From the NCBI RefSeq assembly GCF_964340395.1, contig NC_135557.1, positions 15,436,867 to 15,500,866 of the forward strand: a DNA stretch of 64,000 nucleotides. Reading direction: 5' to 3'. The notes below the pieces were generated by a model, which did not search any database, was not told the origin of the DNA, and worked only from the letters and a program-made list of their open reading frames with translations. Positions 1 to 11,499 of this stretch are shown piece after piece. The first letter of the stretch is position 1, and each line of letters starts with the position of its first letter. A program made the position numbers and the translations under genes. The stretch is from Glandiceps talaboti. Lineage: Eukaryota > Hemichordata > Enteropneusta > Spengelidae.

Positions 1-517
1 TATTGATCAAAATGACACGAGTGCTTTAGAAACCGTATTGAGAAGGATTGGACAGGTAACTTTAGCGAATACACTCAAGGAGAACACGTCACAAAGAGTC
101 AAGAAGAAATTGTCACAGAATGGTATGTGGAACAAAACCAGTATTTTTACGTCTGGAATGTTGTGTTGAAAATACTTATAGCAAATAACATAGTGAAGGT
201 GTGTCCAAATTTATAATTTCATTTCAGGTTGATAAAAACATCATGGAGTATTCAGCCTTACGAAATGCGAATCAAATTAGTCGGCTGACTGTACCACATT
301 ATATAAGATGTCAGCTTTTAATATCGTTTTCCATGGCACAAAATTAATAAGCGATAACTTTTAAATGTTGCCCTTATGTATCTGTTGTAAGGAAGAAATT
401 ATTCATAGCTTCGTTTTATATCGGATTAGGGATATATGTGCAAAATTAGTTGTATCTTGCCTTTTTTATCTTGCAGGAAAAAGTGACTTGCAGTGCACTG
501 GACATGGCATAGAATGA
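1..517 (+). CDS. 3' end of a possible death-domain protein (two exons, 5' partial)
   Basis: An open frame enters at base 2 and runs to a GTATGT donor at 123; this exon (2-122) ends in phase 1. A strong acceptor (pyrimidine tract plus TTGCAG) precedes 477. The exon 477-517 restores the frame and reaches TGA at 515-517, giving a tail that ends GKSDLQCTGHGIE. The first exon contains ALETVLRRIG followed by LANTLKE. This resembles the last two helices of a death domain (pattern L..AL..IGR.DLA..L), where such modules mediate homotypic signalling contacts in the cytoplasm. What is seen is the frame, the splice pair and the helix-like pattern; the family call is inference from about 20 residues. The rest of the protein lies off the window to the left. 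It could be another helical protein. Confidence 0.42.
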
Positions 518-1134
518 GATACACCACAATCGTATGTGTGCTACATTATTGATAGCATCGGGTGGATGGTCCGGTCTGTAGTGCGTTGGTCTAGTGTCTT
601 GGAGGTCTCGGTTTGGAGTTCAACATAGGAAATGATTTTGATAATTTCAACAGATCGACACAAGTGTGTTTGGTGTAGTGAGATGTTTGACTTAGCTGCA
701 AATATTCGTCTTGGCTACAACTAAGTACGCTCAGCTATGCCTAACAAGAGGCAGTGCATTGGCAATATAATAGGTTTACAGAGTGTTACGAACGTTAAGG
801 GTTATATATACATACTAGTATATACAAACACCAATACAAAGAAACGTGCTAATATTTACATAGCAAGACTTCGAATACTTCACCCCAATCATGGGGTTTA
901 CACCAGGGTTTCGACAAAAATGCAGTGTACAGTATTACAATCTAATATCAACAATTTACAATTGTAAACAAATAATGTAGCCAAACTATCAGACTGAGTC
1001 ATGTTTCGTTTGAAAACTTTGCTGACAGCGGTGAAAAGATGGTTGAGAAGACATGGATAGGGACTGAGCCTTCAGTAATTACATGGGAAATGGTGGTGGT
1101 TGGTGGTGGTGGGGTTAACAATTTTACAAATCGG
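518..1134. other. No gene recognised
   Basis: AT-rich sequence after the terminal exon, probably 3' UTR then intergenic. Open frames here are short and show no protein-like composition. Confidence 0.4.
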
Positions 1135-1285
1135 TTCTCGGGGAGGGTCATCTTTTAGAAAATGTAAATTAGGGGAGGGTTACATTTTACTTTGACTCAT
1201 TTTTTTATCTATCTTTGCATTATTTTGTAATTTTGAAATGATCCGCGATGATGACAGGTAAAGTTTGGCATGATCCCACCGCAGC
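1135..1285 (+). repeat. Interspersed repeat, copy 1 (partner at 31445-31560)
   Basis: The stretch shares a run of matching blocks with 31445-31560: a CTCGGG start, AAATTAGG-GAGGGT, TTTGACT-ATTTTTTAT, TTTTGTAATTTTG, and an end at GATCCCACCG. The match is clear by eye over about 120 bases with substitutions and small gaps. No coding potential is apparent. Confidence 0.55.
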
Positions 1286-1583
1286 CACTTCAGTGTGTAT
1301 GCTCCTAAACTGTGGAATAGTTTACCGCTTGATCTTCGACTACTTGAGAAATTTGCTCCTATCAAGAAGAGTCTTAAAACGTATATTTTCCGACAATGCT
1401 ATTGCTGATGTTTTTAAATTGATTGCTAATTTTTAAATCCGATTTTGTTTTTAGAGACGCTTTTAAACTTTTCATTGTGTTCTTATGCTAGATTTTTATT
1501 GTTGTTGCTCTTTTGCTAGTCTTTCTCATTTTGTAATGTTCAGACCGCTGAGACATGTTTGTGTAGTGGTCTTTAAACAATAA

Positions 1584-1634
<51 letters not shown>

Positions 1635-1636
1635 TA
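1286..1636 (+). mobile_element. 5'-truncated LINE: end of reverse-transcriptase ORF, 3' UTR and (ATT)n tail
   Basis: Bases 1289-1408 read in one frame as FSVYAPKLWNSLPLDLR, then about 20 residues, then TGA. This is the conserved last segment of jockey/CR1/L2-type LINE polyproteins (A..LWNSLP..LR ... FK..LK.Y.F). A short 3' UTR follows and ends in AATAAATTATTATT, a trinucleotide tail typical of such elements. Only the 3' terminus is present, so this is an inactive insertion. Confidence 0.7.
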
Positions 1637-4600
1637 GCTCATTGTCTTTGTTGTTGTTATGCAGTAGTGTTATCGTCTCCTCAATTGTAGTTCCGGTCCT
1701 GCAGTACATGGTATTCTATTATTCAATCAGTACGCACGCCTACAGACTGAGGAACGTAATAAACCAATCAGCAATAGGTTTACAAAATAAAATTCAATTC
1801 GCGCATTGATATCAATGTGTGAGATCAAATCGATGTCACACTGTCTGTCCCATACCGTCGGCTTGCAGTAACATGAGAGAAAAAAGTATGGAATCACTTT
1901 ACAGGAGAACAAGCTGAATGAGACAGCTAGGCTTAGACAAGAAGTTTCGATCTGCTCCGTGGCTAATTCTAAAATGGTTCCAGGTTAACCTTGAATAGTG
2001 TATGTAGTCTGCTGTATTTCCTAAAGTTTGATGATCCTGGTACCTAATGTAAAAGTAGAAAGAGTTTGTGGATAGAGTGCGATCTGTGTGGAGAATTATT
2101 TACATTTACGTTAGAGGTCGACGTGAGATAGTGGTGTCAGTAAATATAAAGTCGACCAATTTGTTACAGCAAATTCAAAGTTAAAGGCAAGAGATTCAAT
2201 CCCAAGTTCATACATTAGTGTTATCTTATCAGTTGGGCCATAATGATTATGTCCACTCTTTTATTTTTGACAAACTGTTTTCAATAACTCTACCCGATAA
2301 TTGTGTTTACACTTGAACTCTAATTCAATCTAAGCTGGACTTTTAACAATACCTTATCACAAATACATTAGAATAGTTATCGAGCAAAAAGGAAGAGAAA
2401 GCTCGATGAGTATGTTGCAGGTATCCCAACTATTAATTAGGGGGCCTAAACCCTTGCTCTAGACTATTGATTAGAATGAACAGTTATTCAGGCAGATTCA
2501 GGCAAACGCAAGTAATGTACATCAATGTCAACACAATTGAAACATATCAGAAAGAGAGACTGACATATAATTATACTAAACTTATTATTTATTTATTTTA
2601 AATGTTATTTGAAACAGTCTTGAGCTATTGATGTTGATATTGTGTAAGTACATTAGACTAAAACTAACTGTAAGATGAAACGAATTGAAGTCACATTTGC
2701 CATACAGCGCCAGAGTTTCTTATTCAGTGTATTTTGTCATTCGTTAAATGTTCTCAATAAACGCAAAATGGTGATCACATATGTAAATTGTGATGTCTGA
2801 TAGTGTCGAATCTTTTTCAATGGACGATTATGGACTTTAAAACATATATTTCCTTTCCCAGAAATTTACTACAACAAGTCCTTGTATCTCAGAAAATATG
2901 AAGCACAATTTCAATACATATTCATTTCGGAGAGCTGTGAAGAATTCAACTAATACAGCGCCATCTATGTCTGCAATTGCACATTTTACAATTCTACTTT
3001 TTTTTCAGATTGCTCAACAATACGAAGAATAACAACATCCGGGTATGTTGGATAAGAGGTCGTCAATTCAGCGTCTGTCACCGAACTGGGAATGTTTCTC
3101 ATTGAATTAAAACGGTCCCTAACTTTAATTTGCCCACAACTCTATAAGTAAATGCAATGCAGGAGCTTAACGAAAATGCTGTCTGCAAGACTTGCAATCT
3201 AAGAATTGAAATTAAATACAGGGACCATGTTGTGGCTTAGCTCTCCGCATACATGTACGTACGACGCGACGCAGTATTGGTCACTCACTCTAAGGGTAAC
3301 GGACGTCAGAGTCAGCGGTAGACTTTGGGTAACCGATGGCGATGGCGATTATCCATTCGTCTATCTTACTTGACTAGGATCCGGGCTACTGTCATTGCCG
3401 TAAGTTATATGTATGATTGCAGTGCAATTTTGGAAATTCATATCTCGATTTCTTTGCAAAAGAAAAGCACTAAAAGTTTTAACTGAAACATCGAGCAATT
3501 TGGTGTTTACCGAAAAACGAATCTAATAAATTAAACTTACTTATTATAATATATAAAAGGGTAACGTTTACGATATTCAGACTGCAATTATTTGCTTTAA
3601 TTGGAGACCATCTGATTTGTTTACATGTAAATCAAAGCTTTAATGCCTCGTTGCAGTCAATGGTTTTAGCCAAATGCTTTGAGTATTATGTTTTCAATTA
3701 TTTCTGTATTAATACAGTATGCTTATGTTCTCTTCTCTTTCCTCTCTCCAACTGTCAATCAAACTAGGTTTAATGTTGTGAAATATACATCTAGACTATT
3801 AGTGTTGTTTTCTGAAACTAGTACAACCTCTGTTTATTTCGAAAGGTCGGTTTATGTGAATGCATGCTGTTTTCGTAGCGAACTTTCTAATGGAAATGAC
3901 TGGCATCAATGGATATTTCCAAAACATTGCTTTCATTTCAGATATGAAGTAGACATGCTATCAAAATTTGAATTCGTTCACTGTTGGTGGTCTAAGTGAT
4001 ATTAGCAGCAAATGTCAAATAATCAAAAGTTGTCCACCTCCATAAAGAGAATTATGTGAGAAGTATTTTGCATTTCATATTGGTAGAAATATACTACATA
4101 GTAAGTACATGGGAGTAAAGTTGAGTGAATATTTAAATTTCTGAGTACATCATCAAGTATAGAAGAATCGGCAAGTAAAGCCCCGAGCTCAGTGTTGTCA
4201 ACTCAAAAGTTTGTTGTACTGAAACACATGGACTTTAATAGCTACTCCGGACTTTTTGATTCCTGTGTGACACCTATCTTTGACTACACTTAGCGATATG
4301 GGGCTTTAGCAGGCATTTGACTATGTACAGAACCAGACTTTTCCATTTTTTTTCGCGCCGTTAAGATATGTTAATGATTAATTGGCAATTTTGGCTTTGA
4401 ATGAGGGTTTATGTATTTGAAGCACTTTCGTCAACTCGAGAACGTGTTGACAAGAAAATATTTCGTTGGGACTTTAACCAGGTAAATTCCTATTAGTGAA
4501 ATGTTACATATGTTTACTGTTCCCCACCCCCACCCTCACCCCAAGATATTGACAGTAAAAATGCCAACAGTGGCATTGTAGATGCAGATATAGAACTCAT

Positions 4601-4920
4601 CGATCCGGTTTTGGGCTTCAGACTATTGTTCTTTTAAATTGCTATGTCTCGTTGAAACTGTATAGCGTCGACGTCCTCAACGGACAAAGTGATTATCTCG
4701 TTCTTTTTGACAGACAAGCTCAACGATCCTTTTAAAAATGATTTCTATATCAGATGTCACTAGGATGTATCCATAGTTTTACATTAGTTTTATTAGATAT
4801 AGGAGATATCTTCGCTCAAAACAAACCACATATAACATGTGTTGTCAAAATTTATACACAACATGTATATGAAAATTTCGCTTATTTACTTTTGCGCCAT
4901 CAATGGACAGAGTTACGAAG
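1637..4920. other. No gene recognised
   Basis: About 3.3 kb of AT-rich sequence. The longest open frame (3679-3999, plus) is hydrophobic with ordinary AT-driven composition, no recognisable motif and no splice context, so I leave it uncalled. Confidence 0.4.
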
Positions 4921-4924
4921 ACTG

Positions 4925-5705
4925 GAAAAAGGCCTTGGCTGACAGGTTTGAGGTGATAAAACTCGCATGATTGAACAGGATGTCGACAATCGACCCTTGA
5001 CACGCAAGCACTTCCCCCATATTGGTCCTGCGTGATCAAAACAATTCATTTCGTATGTCGCAATACTGTTGGCGCCTAGCCACACGCTGAAACACTGAAA
5101 ATTGTGTACTGAACAATAACAATTATCTAGAGTTTAGATTCGCAATAATCAATATCATGCCTGACATGCATGAATCTATACTCGAAAATTAATAGTAAAG
5201 CTATTTAGCACATACAAACACACCTACGTTTACAAACACACAAACACAAAGATACATGCCGATGCAGCAAACAAACAAACATATAACGCATGTAATAAGC
5301 CGTAGCATCAATTAGACTTTAGTTTTGTTTATGGTACTTTAAACACTAATATGTTTTCATTTCATTTACTAAATTTTGGACGACTCAGTTGTTGTCAAAG
5401 CCACATTCGCTTGATTGGTATGGCGGCTCCTGAAAACATTTTGATGTCGCAATACTTTTGGAGTGGTGCCAAGAATTCGAATGGTAACAAAACTTTGTCG
5501 ATGTCATACTTTTGGAATGAAGCCAAGCGAGAAACACAGTTATTTCAGAACATTAGGCATGAAAGAGGTCGTTATGCGATCACTCTATAAAGGCATGGAC
5601 TCAGCGTGTTATCGCCATTGTATCATGTGTGTATCTCGTGTCTGTCGAGATGCTGTAGAGTTCAGGACAAGTGCATTCATCACCTGGGGAGTGGCGCAAA
5701 TTTAA
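4925..5705 (+). repeat. Diverged repeat unit, copy 1
   Basis: Two parts recur downstream. The 4950 area (GAGGTGATAAAACTC-CATGATTGA) matches 6679 onward. Bases 5478-5702 (GAATGGTAACAAA, TTTTGGAATGAAGCCAA, GAAAGAGG, ATAAAGGCATG, GTGCATTCA-CACCTGG) match 6453-6650 in the same order. The unit therefore recurs at a spacing of about 1 kb with considerable divergence. Confidence 0.6.
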
Positions 5706-6154
5706 TGAAACAACATGCACACTTTATAATACTATTTAGGTTTTCAAAACTATGACGACAGGACACTACATTCACACATGCCTTTTACTATTACAGTCCT
5801 CTTAGATTTCAGGTAAAATTTTTAATCATCGTATCAAATTAAATTTTGTTATGTTTTTGTTAGATTTTTTTTAGTTTCTCGGACATGCCGGACTTCATCA
5901 CATGACAAATATTACATTTCTATGCGACTGCTTGAAGACAAGAATATAACTAGAGAATATACAACACATTGTGACAAAGTTAATTCGAGATGAATGTAAC
6001 TTTGTAATTATATTTATTATACCTATGAATGTAAAAATAAATCGAGTCCTTTGAAGTCAGATGTTTGCATTCCATTTAATACAACAAGGCCAACCCTGTT
6101 ATCCAGCATAGTTTATCACTTTGGTGTAAAGTCTCCTGAAGAGATATGCCAGGT

Positions 6155-6650
6155 GTGAGGGGATAAAACTCCCACGATCAACCTTTCACCTACTTTTACC
6201 CACGCCTGCCTAATTGCGTAATCTGCTACAAGGCGTGTCGATTTCTTGATGTCGCAATATATTTTGGAGTGAGGCCAGGAAGGCTGGGACATGCAAAAAA
6301 GGACTTCACGTGATCAGGTGTGGCGCTACATATTTTATCACTTTGTAAAATTCTAGTGTCAGGGAAAGAATAAACAACTTGAATAATGTGTTGGGTATAT
6401 GTGTAACGTCATGTTTATATAATTTATAAACATAAGAATATAGAATTTCAGGAATGGTAACAAATCTTTAGACTTTTGGAATGAAGCCAAAGTGAAAAAT
6501 ACCGTTACTTTTGATGGGAACATTATATATGAAAGAGGGCATAATATGTGATCACGCTGTAAAGGCATGAACACTGCGTGAAATGTGATTTATCTCCATT
6601 GTATATGGAGGTGTGTCGGACAAATGCATTCACCTGGAGAGTTTCTCAGG
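6155..6650 (+). repeat. Repeat unit, copy 2
   Basis: Bases 6155-6425 are closely similar to 6679-6945: shared AAAACTCCCA-GAT-AACCTTTCACCT, CTACAAGGCG-GTCGATTTCT, TGATGTCGCAATATATTTT, CTACATATTTTATCACTTTG, GAATAAACAACTTGAA-AATG. Bases 6453-6650 match the second part of copy 1. This is a direct duplication with a 524-bp offset. Confidence 0.75.
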
Positions 6651-6678
6651 GTTTGGCCCACGGACTACAGATTAAATG

Positions 6679-6950
6679 TGAGGTGATAAAACTCCCATGA
6701 TTGACCTTTCACCTGCAGTTGCCTACGCCTGCATTGAGTGATCTACTACAAGGCGAGTCGATTTCTTGATGTCGCAATATATTTTAGAGTGAGGCTAAGA
6801 AGTTTAGGACCTGCAAAAAAGGACCTTATGTGACCAGGCATGGAGCTACATATTTTATCACTTTGTAAAATTCTAGTGCCAGTGAAAGAATAAACAACTT
6901 GAACAATGTGTTGGATATGTGTAACGTCATGTTTATCATTCATAAACATG
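6679..6950 (+). repeat. Repeat unit, copy 3 (first part only)
   Basis: Direct repeat of 6155-6425 with scattered substitutions, ending at the shared TGTGTAACGTCATGTTTAT. The second part of the unit is not present after it; a GT/GTAT microsatellite begins instead. Confidence 0.75.
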
Positions 6951-6966
6951 TGTTGTAAGTACGCAA

Positions 6967-7003
6967 GTGTGTGTGTGTGTGTTTGTGTGTGTATGTATGT
7001 ATG

Positions 7004-7034
<31 letters not shown>

Positions 7035-7061
7035 TGTATGACGTGTGTGTGTGTGTGTGAA
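6967..7061. repeat. (GT)n and (GTAT)n microsatellite
   Basis: A GT run passes into about ten GTAT tetranucleotides and back into GT. Confidence 0.95.
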
Positions 7062-8239
7062 GTGAACAGACTATTTTTCTACAGAAAAGAATGCCATGTT
7101 CTCATTTACAAAAGGGAAATACGAGATTATTGTGTCACGTCAGATACTGAACTGACCACTGTTCCAATTTAACAATACTGTGGCAGAGACAGTGTAAACA
7201 TCATTAGTAGTAGTACCTGAGGTGTGCTTAAAGTCAAACAGAATCATTAAAAATTCATGTAATATTCATCATTATCAAATTATCAAATCAATTACCATAT
7301 TTACAGTGTATGTACTTTCACTGAGAAGCTAATTGATAATTAATTCCAAGGTCATGTATAAGAAAGGAGTGCACCTGGTTTTGAGTTATTAATTTAAAGA
7401 AAAATATATTTGAAATGGGCAAAATATAATTTGAAAAGAAAGTTTCACCTTCTGAAAGTTCAAAACTTCCTGCGATAAATACATATCCTGCAATTTCTTA
7501 CATACACGGACAATAACAAAGGCACACACCCTGTAATTCATACTGATATAAAATTCATGATCACTTATAGTGTCATTTGCAAAATGAATACTTGTTGGTA
7601 ATAAGTCATTAACTTAAAATGCAAGTTTCAAATGTCATATAATTTGATACATGCATTGATGTATAACAGAGATGTTAGATGTAGCTTTAATATTTTATCA
7701 GTCATTTACTGTCTTAATCCATTTACACTTTTAATATAAATATATACACATATCCAAAACATTACAATACCAGAATATTGTCTTCAATACCTGAATTGAA
7801 GCCATTTTTAATACCCAGTACACATTATCTGACTGAAGTGCATTTTGTTGTGGCAAAGCCACAAGATTTTCAGTAAATGTTCACTTGTTAAACATCTGTT
7901 TCTGAAGTTTAATTTGTTCCAACAATCACAAATATAGGGCAGATGATCATAACTCCCATAGCCTCACAGATTTTCTCCTCAACCCTCCCCCCTTTCGTTA
8001 ATTCTGCTCTTTCCTTCAGTGCACGTTTGTTGCATATACAACAACGTAGATTCCCCCAGTTCACTCATGTATGCGTCATCAAGTAATAATCCCAGTACAT
8101 AAATATTACAGAATTTTGCATGTACTGTACCAGTTCGTGTACAGTGTTCAGAAAAATGTCATGAAGTACCATACATTACTTTGAAATAAAGTGTGCATCA
8201 TAGTCCAGCAGCCACTTCACCTAGTACGTTTGACGCACG
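7062..8239. other. No gene recognised
   Basis: AT-rich sequence without usable open frames, splice-flanked exons or recognisable repeats. Confidence 0.4.
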
Positions 8240-8520
8240 ACGATGTATGTCCATCACCAACACAATGTTGAAGTAGCTTAAATATAGGTAGGGCGAGTTG
8301 TTGAATAGATGCCCTTTTTTCTGGCTTAACAGTGATTACATATGTTGATACATCAATCTAGGTGAGGTAAGTAAGGTCAAAACTTCACAAACTGTTCAAA
8401 TACGCTAGGTATTTATCCAATACTATAGTATGTGCATGCCTGACGGTCGGTGAATGAAGCCCGAACATAGCAACCACTTATCGACGTCAAACTACGCAAA
8501 ATCTAGTGACCCTCTCTAAT
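8240..8520 (+). repeat. Partial unit of the 8-15 kb direct-repeat array
   Basis: Contains the modules found upstream of the later units, in the same order: a TGTTGATACATCAATCTAGGT-like start, GTGAGGT-AAGGTCAAAA, CTAGGTATTTATCCAATACTA, a CGGT-GGTGAAT block, and CATAGCAACCACT. The promoter and first-exon-like part of later units is not seen here, so this copy is truncated. Confidence 0.6.
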
Positions 8521-8678
8521 GGTACATGTTCACAAATTGATTCAACTGTTGTACTTTGAAAATTTTCAATAATTTCTATTAGTATCACTACAAAATTTTA
8601 CAACATTGGCCAAAACGTACTCAAATCTTACAATTGACCGTGACACACTGAAAATTATATGTATCTAAGGATGAGTCA

Positions 8679-8792
8679 GAATTTACGGGGGGGGGGCGCT
8701 GAGCAGAACTTATTATGGTCAAACAAATCTTCACAGTTCCCCCCCCCCTTCGGGCTCTCAAAAAAACCATGGCCCCCGAAATGAACCTAAGG
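8679..8792 (+). repeat. Short G-rich interspersed repeat, copy 1
   Basis: The opposite strand of 18238-18355 aligns with this stretch: TTTACGG plus a G run, GCTG, TTATT-TG, AAACAAAT, a C run, GGGCTCTCAAAAAA, a second C-rich block, and CGAAATGA. The two copies are therefore inverted and about 110 bases long. The poly-G and poly-C runs belong to the repeat. Confidence 0.6.
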
Positions 8793-9559
8793 ATTTTCGT
8801 AGTACACCCTCTCGTCTACACATATTGTATTGTGTAATTATACAGTATCCTATCCCTGCACCCCCCTGTGACGCATCCACAAAGCAACCCACCCCTCTGA
8901 CAAATAAAAAAAACACTGCCCCAGGCATCTGTTGACAAGAAATATTCAATAATGTCAAGTAGAAAGTGAGAAAATTTGGGGAAAACATGCACAGTGGAAG
9001 TCAGTTACCATTTAGAGATACAAATTCATAAGTATTTGAAAGTGTGTCTCTATTGGCTATGGTTGTGTGCAATTCACCATGTTCAGGTCAATGGAGGCAC
9101 AGATTTTAGAGTCAGTCCATCCAGTAAATTTCAAGGTATTTCATTTCTTATGTGTTACGTGTACAGCTACACATGCAAGTTTTAATAACACATGATGACA
9201 CAATGCAACTCATACTCTACTGGGTAAATTGAAATCTAAGAGCAATTGGATTGTACAATACATAGAGGTAAAAAAAGAAATCCCAAAAACTTGGTACAGG
9301 ATTATGTGTGAAGATAGCAATAAGATTTATATAAGATATATTAGGATTAATCGAAGAAGTGCTTTTAATGGACATCTTTGATTTTGCGTGTAAATATTTT
9401 TACTGGAACATAGTAGTGTTAAAACGTATGCTCCAAAAATTTGGGGAAAGGATTGTGGGACAGATTGTTATTGGAAGGAAATATGGGTAGAAACAAATTA
9501 AATATATTCCAGTAAAAAAAACACAATTTAATTATATATTATATAATTATTTACTATAC

Positions 9560-9775
9560 AACAAAATTCCACAAAGAAAATTTGTTTAGATGGAAAATAA
9601 CGAATAATCCATCCTGTGAGATTTGTAAAAAAAATGAAGACAGTAAACATGTTCTTTATGAATGTAACGTTGTAGAGCAATTCTGGTTAAAACATCTAAA
9701 CATAATCAACGAATTGTACAGAATCAAGGTACGGCTGCTGTGGCAGCATATTGTGTATGGGTATAGATTGTAAGA
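9560..9775 (+). mobile_element. LINE relic: C-terminal CCHC zinc-knuckle region
   Basis: The frame 9582-9773 contains FRWKITNNPSCEICKKNED followed by SKHVLYEC. The spacing Cys-x2-Cys-x7-His-x4-Cys is the conserved knuckle after the reverse-transcriptase domain of many non-LTR retrotransposons. The flanks are A/T-rich and the rest of the element is absent or unreadable. This is a dead fragment, not a host gene. Confidence 0.65.
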
Positions 9776-10199
9776 CTTTCTATGTATTTAATTTGATTTT
9801 GATGGTGACGACTTTTTTCGTATATAAAGCAAACATTTCGGAAAGAAGGCATATTGAACAAATAGTAAGAGGAGAAACATTTGATATTAATGATAATAAG
9901 AATAAAAGTTGATTTTTGGAAGAAAAAAAACGGAAAAAAACATACACTCATTGCATTGTTGTTCTTTTATATTTGCACTTCGTGATAGCTAAATTCGAGT
10001 GACTGATGTCCACTATCGAAATGTGTGTAAATATGTAACTAATTTAAAGCCAATCCATAAGCTCAGTGCCTCTCAGTTTTGAACTTAAGGACTTTCAACA
10101 CCATAACTGGCGTGTGATGATATATATTTAGATATTTGAAATAAGTTCGAGAATTAAGATGTAAAGAACGTTTGATATATATATGAACTTTGCTATACG
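9776..10199. other. No gene recognised
   Basis: AT-rich spacer between the LINE relic and the repeat array; nothing supported. Confidence 0.4.
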
Positions 10200-10809
10200 A
10201 TTGGAGGTCATAAAGTGACAATCACGTGGTCATGATAAGGGGGGTCATAATAGTGTGTACCGGTTGCAACTTCAGCGTTGCCATTTGTTACGAATTTGCA
10301 ATGAATGGTTTTACATTTAACAACGATGCCCAGTGCCTTTGGATTATCGAGGTGTTATCGTGATACGTGGATGTTGAGGGTGTATATTCAATCTGTGGAT
10401 CAGCTACGCTTTTTAGCCTATATGTTCAATATATCGTGTTTCTACTGGATTAGCGCATAGCTACATGTGGTAAGTGTAAAAATATGTATAAGTTTTCATG
10501 AAATCGACAGATTCGTGCATAATATGATAAGGACGCCTTTCAAATAGAATAACCAGAACTCTATACAAGATTCGTGTTATGAAATATCCATCTCTATAAA
10601 AACGACCTATTTCCCGATAAACTGTGTGTTAAGTTAATGATTAGCTGTCATCATCCCTGCCACCGTGTGCCCGTTCTATAGTAAATGTAGTAATGTTGAT
10701 TTATTTCATAGCGTCCTTTGGATACTGAATTATGCACATGTTGTCGCTAAGGTCGTTAGGTTCATCAGTATATTTCACAATTTTAAATTAATTGCTTACA
10801 AACTTACCA

Positions 10810-11118
10810 CGTGGTGGTTATCGCACATGATTAGCAGTCGGGAAGTCACGGGTTCGAAGTTCGAACTTCGAACCCAACTGAAAACATTTCTGGTGATTTT
10901 TCTGTGATTGTCCCAAACCCAGGGTGAGTTTTTCTACAGACTCGATGGGTAGGCTGTATCACGAGTGCAAATTTGAGGGGATTCCTGGAGTAATGACTTG
11001 AAAGGTCGGGTCTGGGTGACTCTGGGATAGCGTTTGGCAGTTCCACAGCAACGTGATATAGAGCGTGCAACATAGCCTTGTCACGTAGTCCCAAACCCGC
11101 ATCGATCTCTCTAGCATT
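10810..11118 (+). mobile_element. tRNA-derived SINE inserted in unit A
   Basis: The stretch GTGGTTATCGCACATGATTA then GCAGTCGGGAAGTCACGGGTTCGAA resembles the 5' half of a tRNA-derived SINE with a B box at GGGTTCGAAGTTC. The same head, in reverse, lies near 31960-32010 with a better A box. The insertion interrupts sequence that is continuous in unit C, which supports mobility. Confidence 0.6.
10850..10875. other. Perfect 26-bp palindrome over the SINE B box
   Basis: The 13 bases GGGTTCGAAGTTC are followed directly by their exact reverse complement, with no spacer. The left half is the SINE's B-box region. Confidence 0.9.
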
Positions 11119-11119
<1 letters not shown>

Positions 11120-11149
<30 letters not shown>

Positions 11150-11220
11150 ATTAGTCTGCATCACAGAAAGTCGCTGGGAGCAATTCCCAGCACACACACA
11201 CATACACACACACACACACA
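11120..11220. repeat. (GT)n ... (CA)n inverted microsatellite pair with a small hairpin
   Basis: A GT run at 11120-11149 and a CA run at 11191-11220 flank about 40 bases containing CTGGGAGCAATTCCCAG. The two arms are complementary, so the whole block could fold back on itself. Confidence 0.8.
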
Positions 11221-11499
11221 ATTACAAAAATTGTACAAAGGTTTGCATTGAAAATCAAATAAATTATAGATAATTATTATGTTCATACTATCAACTAAAA
11301 TTCAATTGGTCTAATCAGTATATGTATGAATTCGTAAAGGTTTGAAATTTTTTGATAATTTCTGACAATATAATATCTCTGTAATATCTTTGACACAAAA
11401 TGTTCTTCAACCTTACAATTAACCTTGTTTATTAATACACACAAAACTGAAAATAAAAATGTATCAACTCTGTAAGTTCTTTACATCTGTTGATATACG

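Larger units (their letters stand above)
10200..11345 (+). repeat. Direct-repeat array unit A
   Basis: Begins GGAGGTCATAAAGTGACA and ATCACGTGG. It carries GGTTTTACATTTAACAACGA, a CTACTGGATTAG block and a CATAGCTACATGTG|GTAAGTG block at about 10450-10475, then a long downstream segment (TCATCCCTGCCA..., TTAAATTAATTGCTTACAAACT). Compared with unit C, a SINE and its flanking microsatellites (about 10808-11220) interrupt it, after which the shared CAAAGGTTTGCATTGAAAATCAA resumes. The start codon seen in units B and C is mutated here (CATAGC instead of CATGGC). Confidence 0.65.

Noticed and set aside
3679-3999. Plus-strand 106-codon frame
   Set aside because: Hydrophobic AT-rich composition, no motif, no splice or promoter context.
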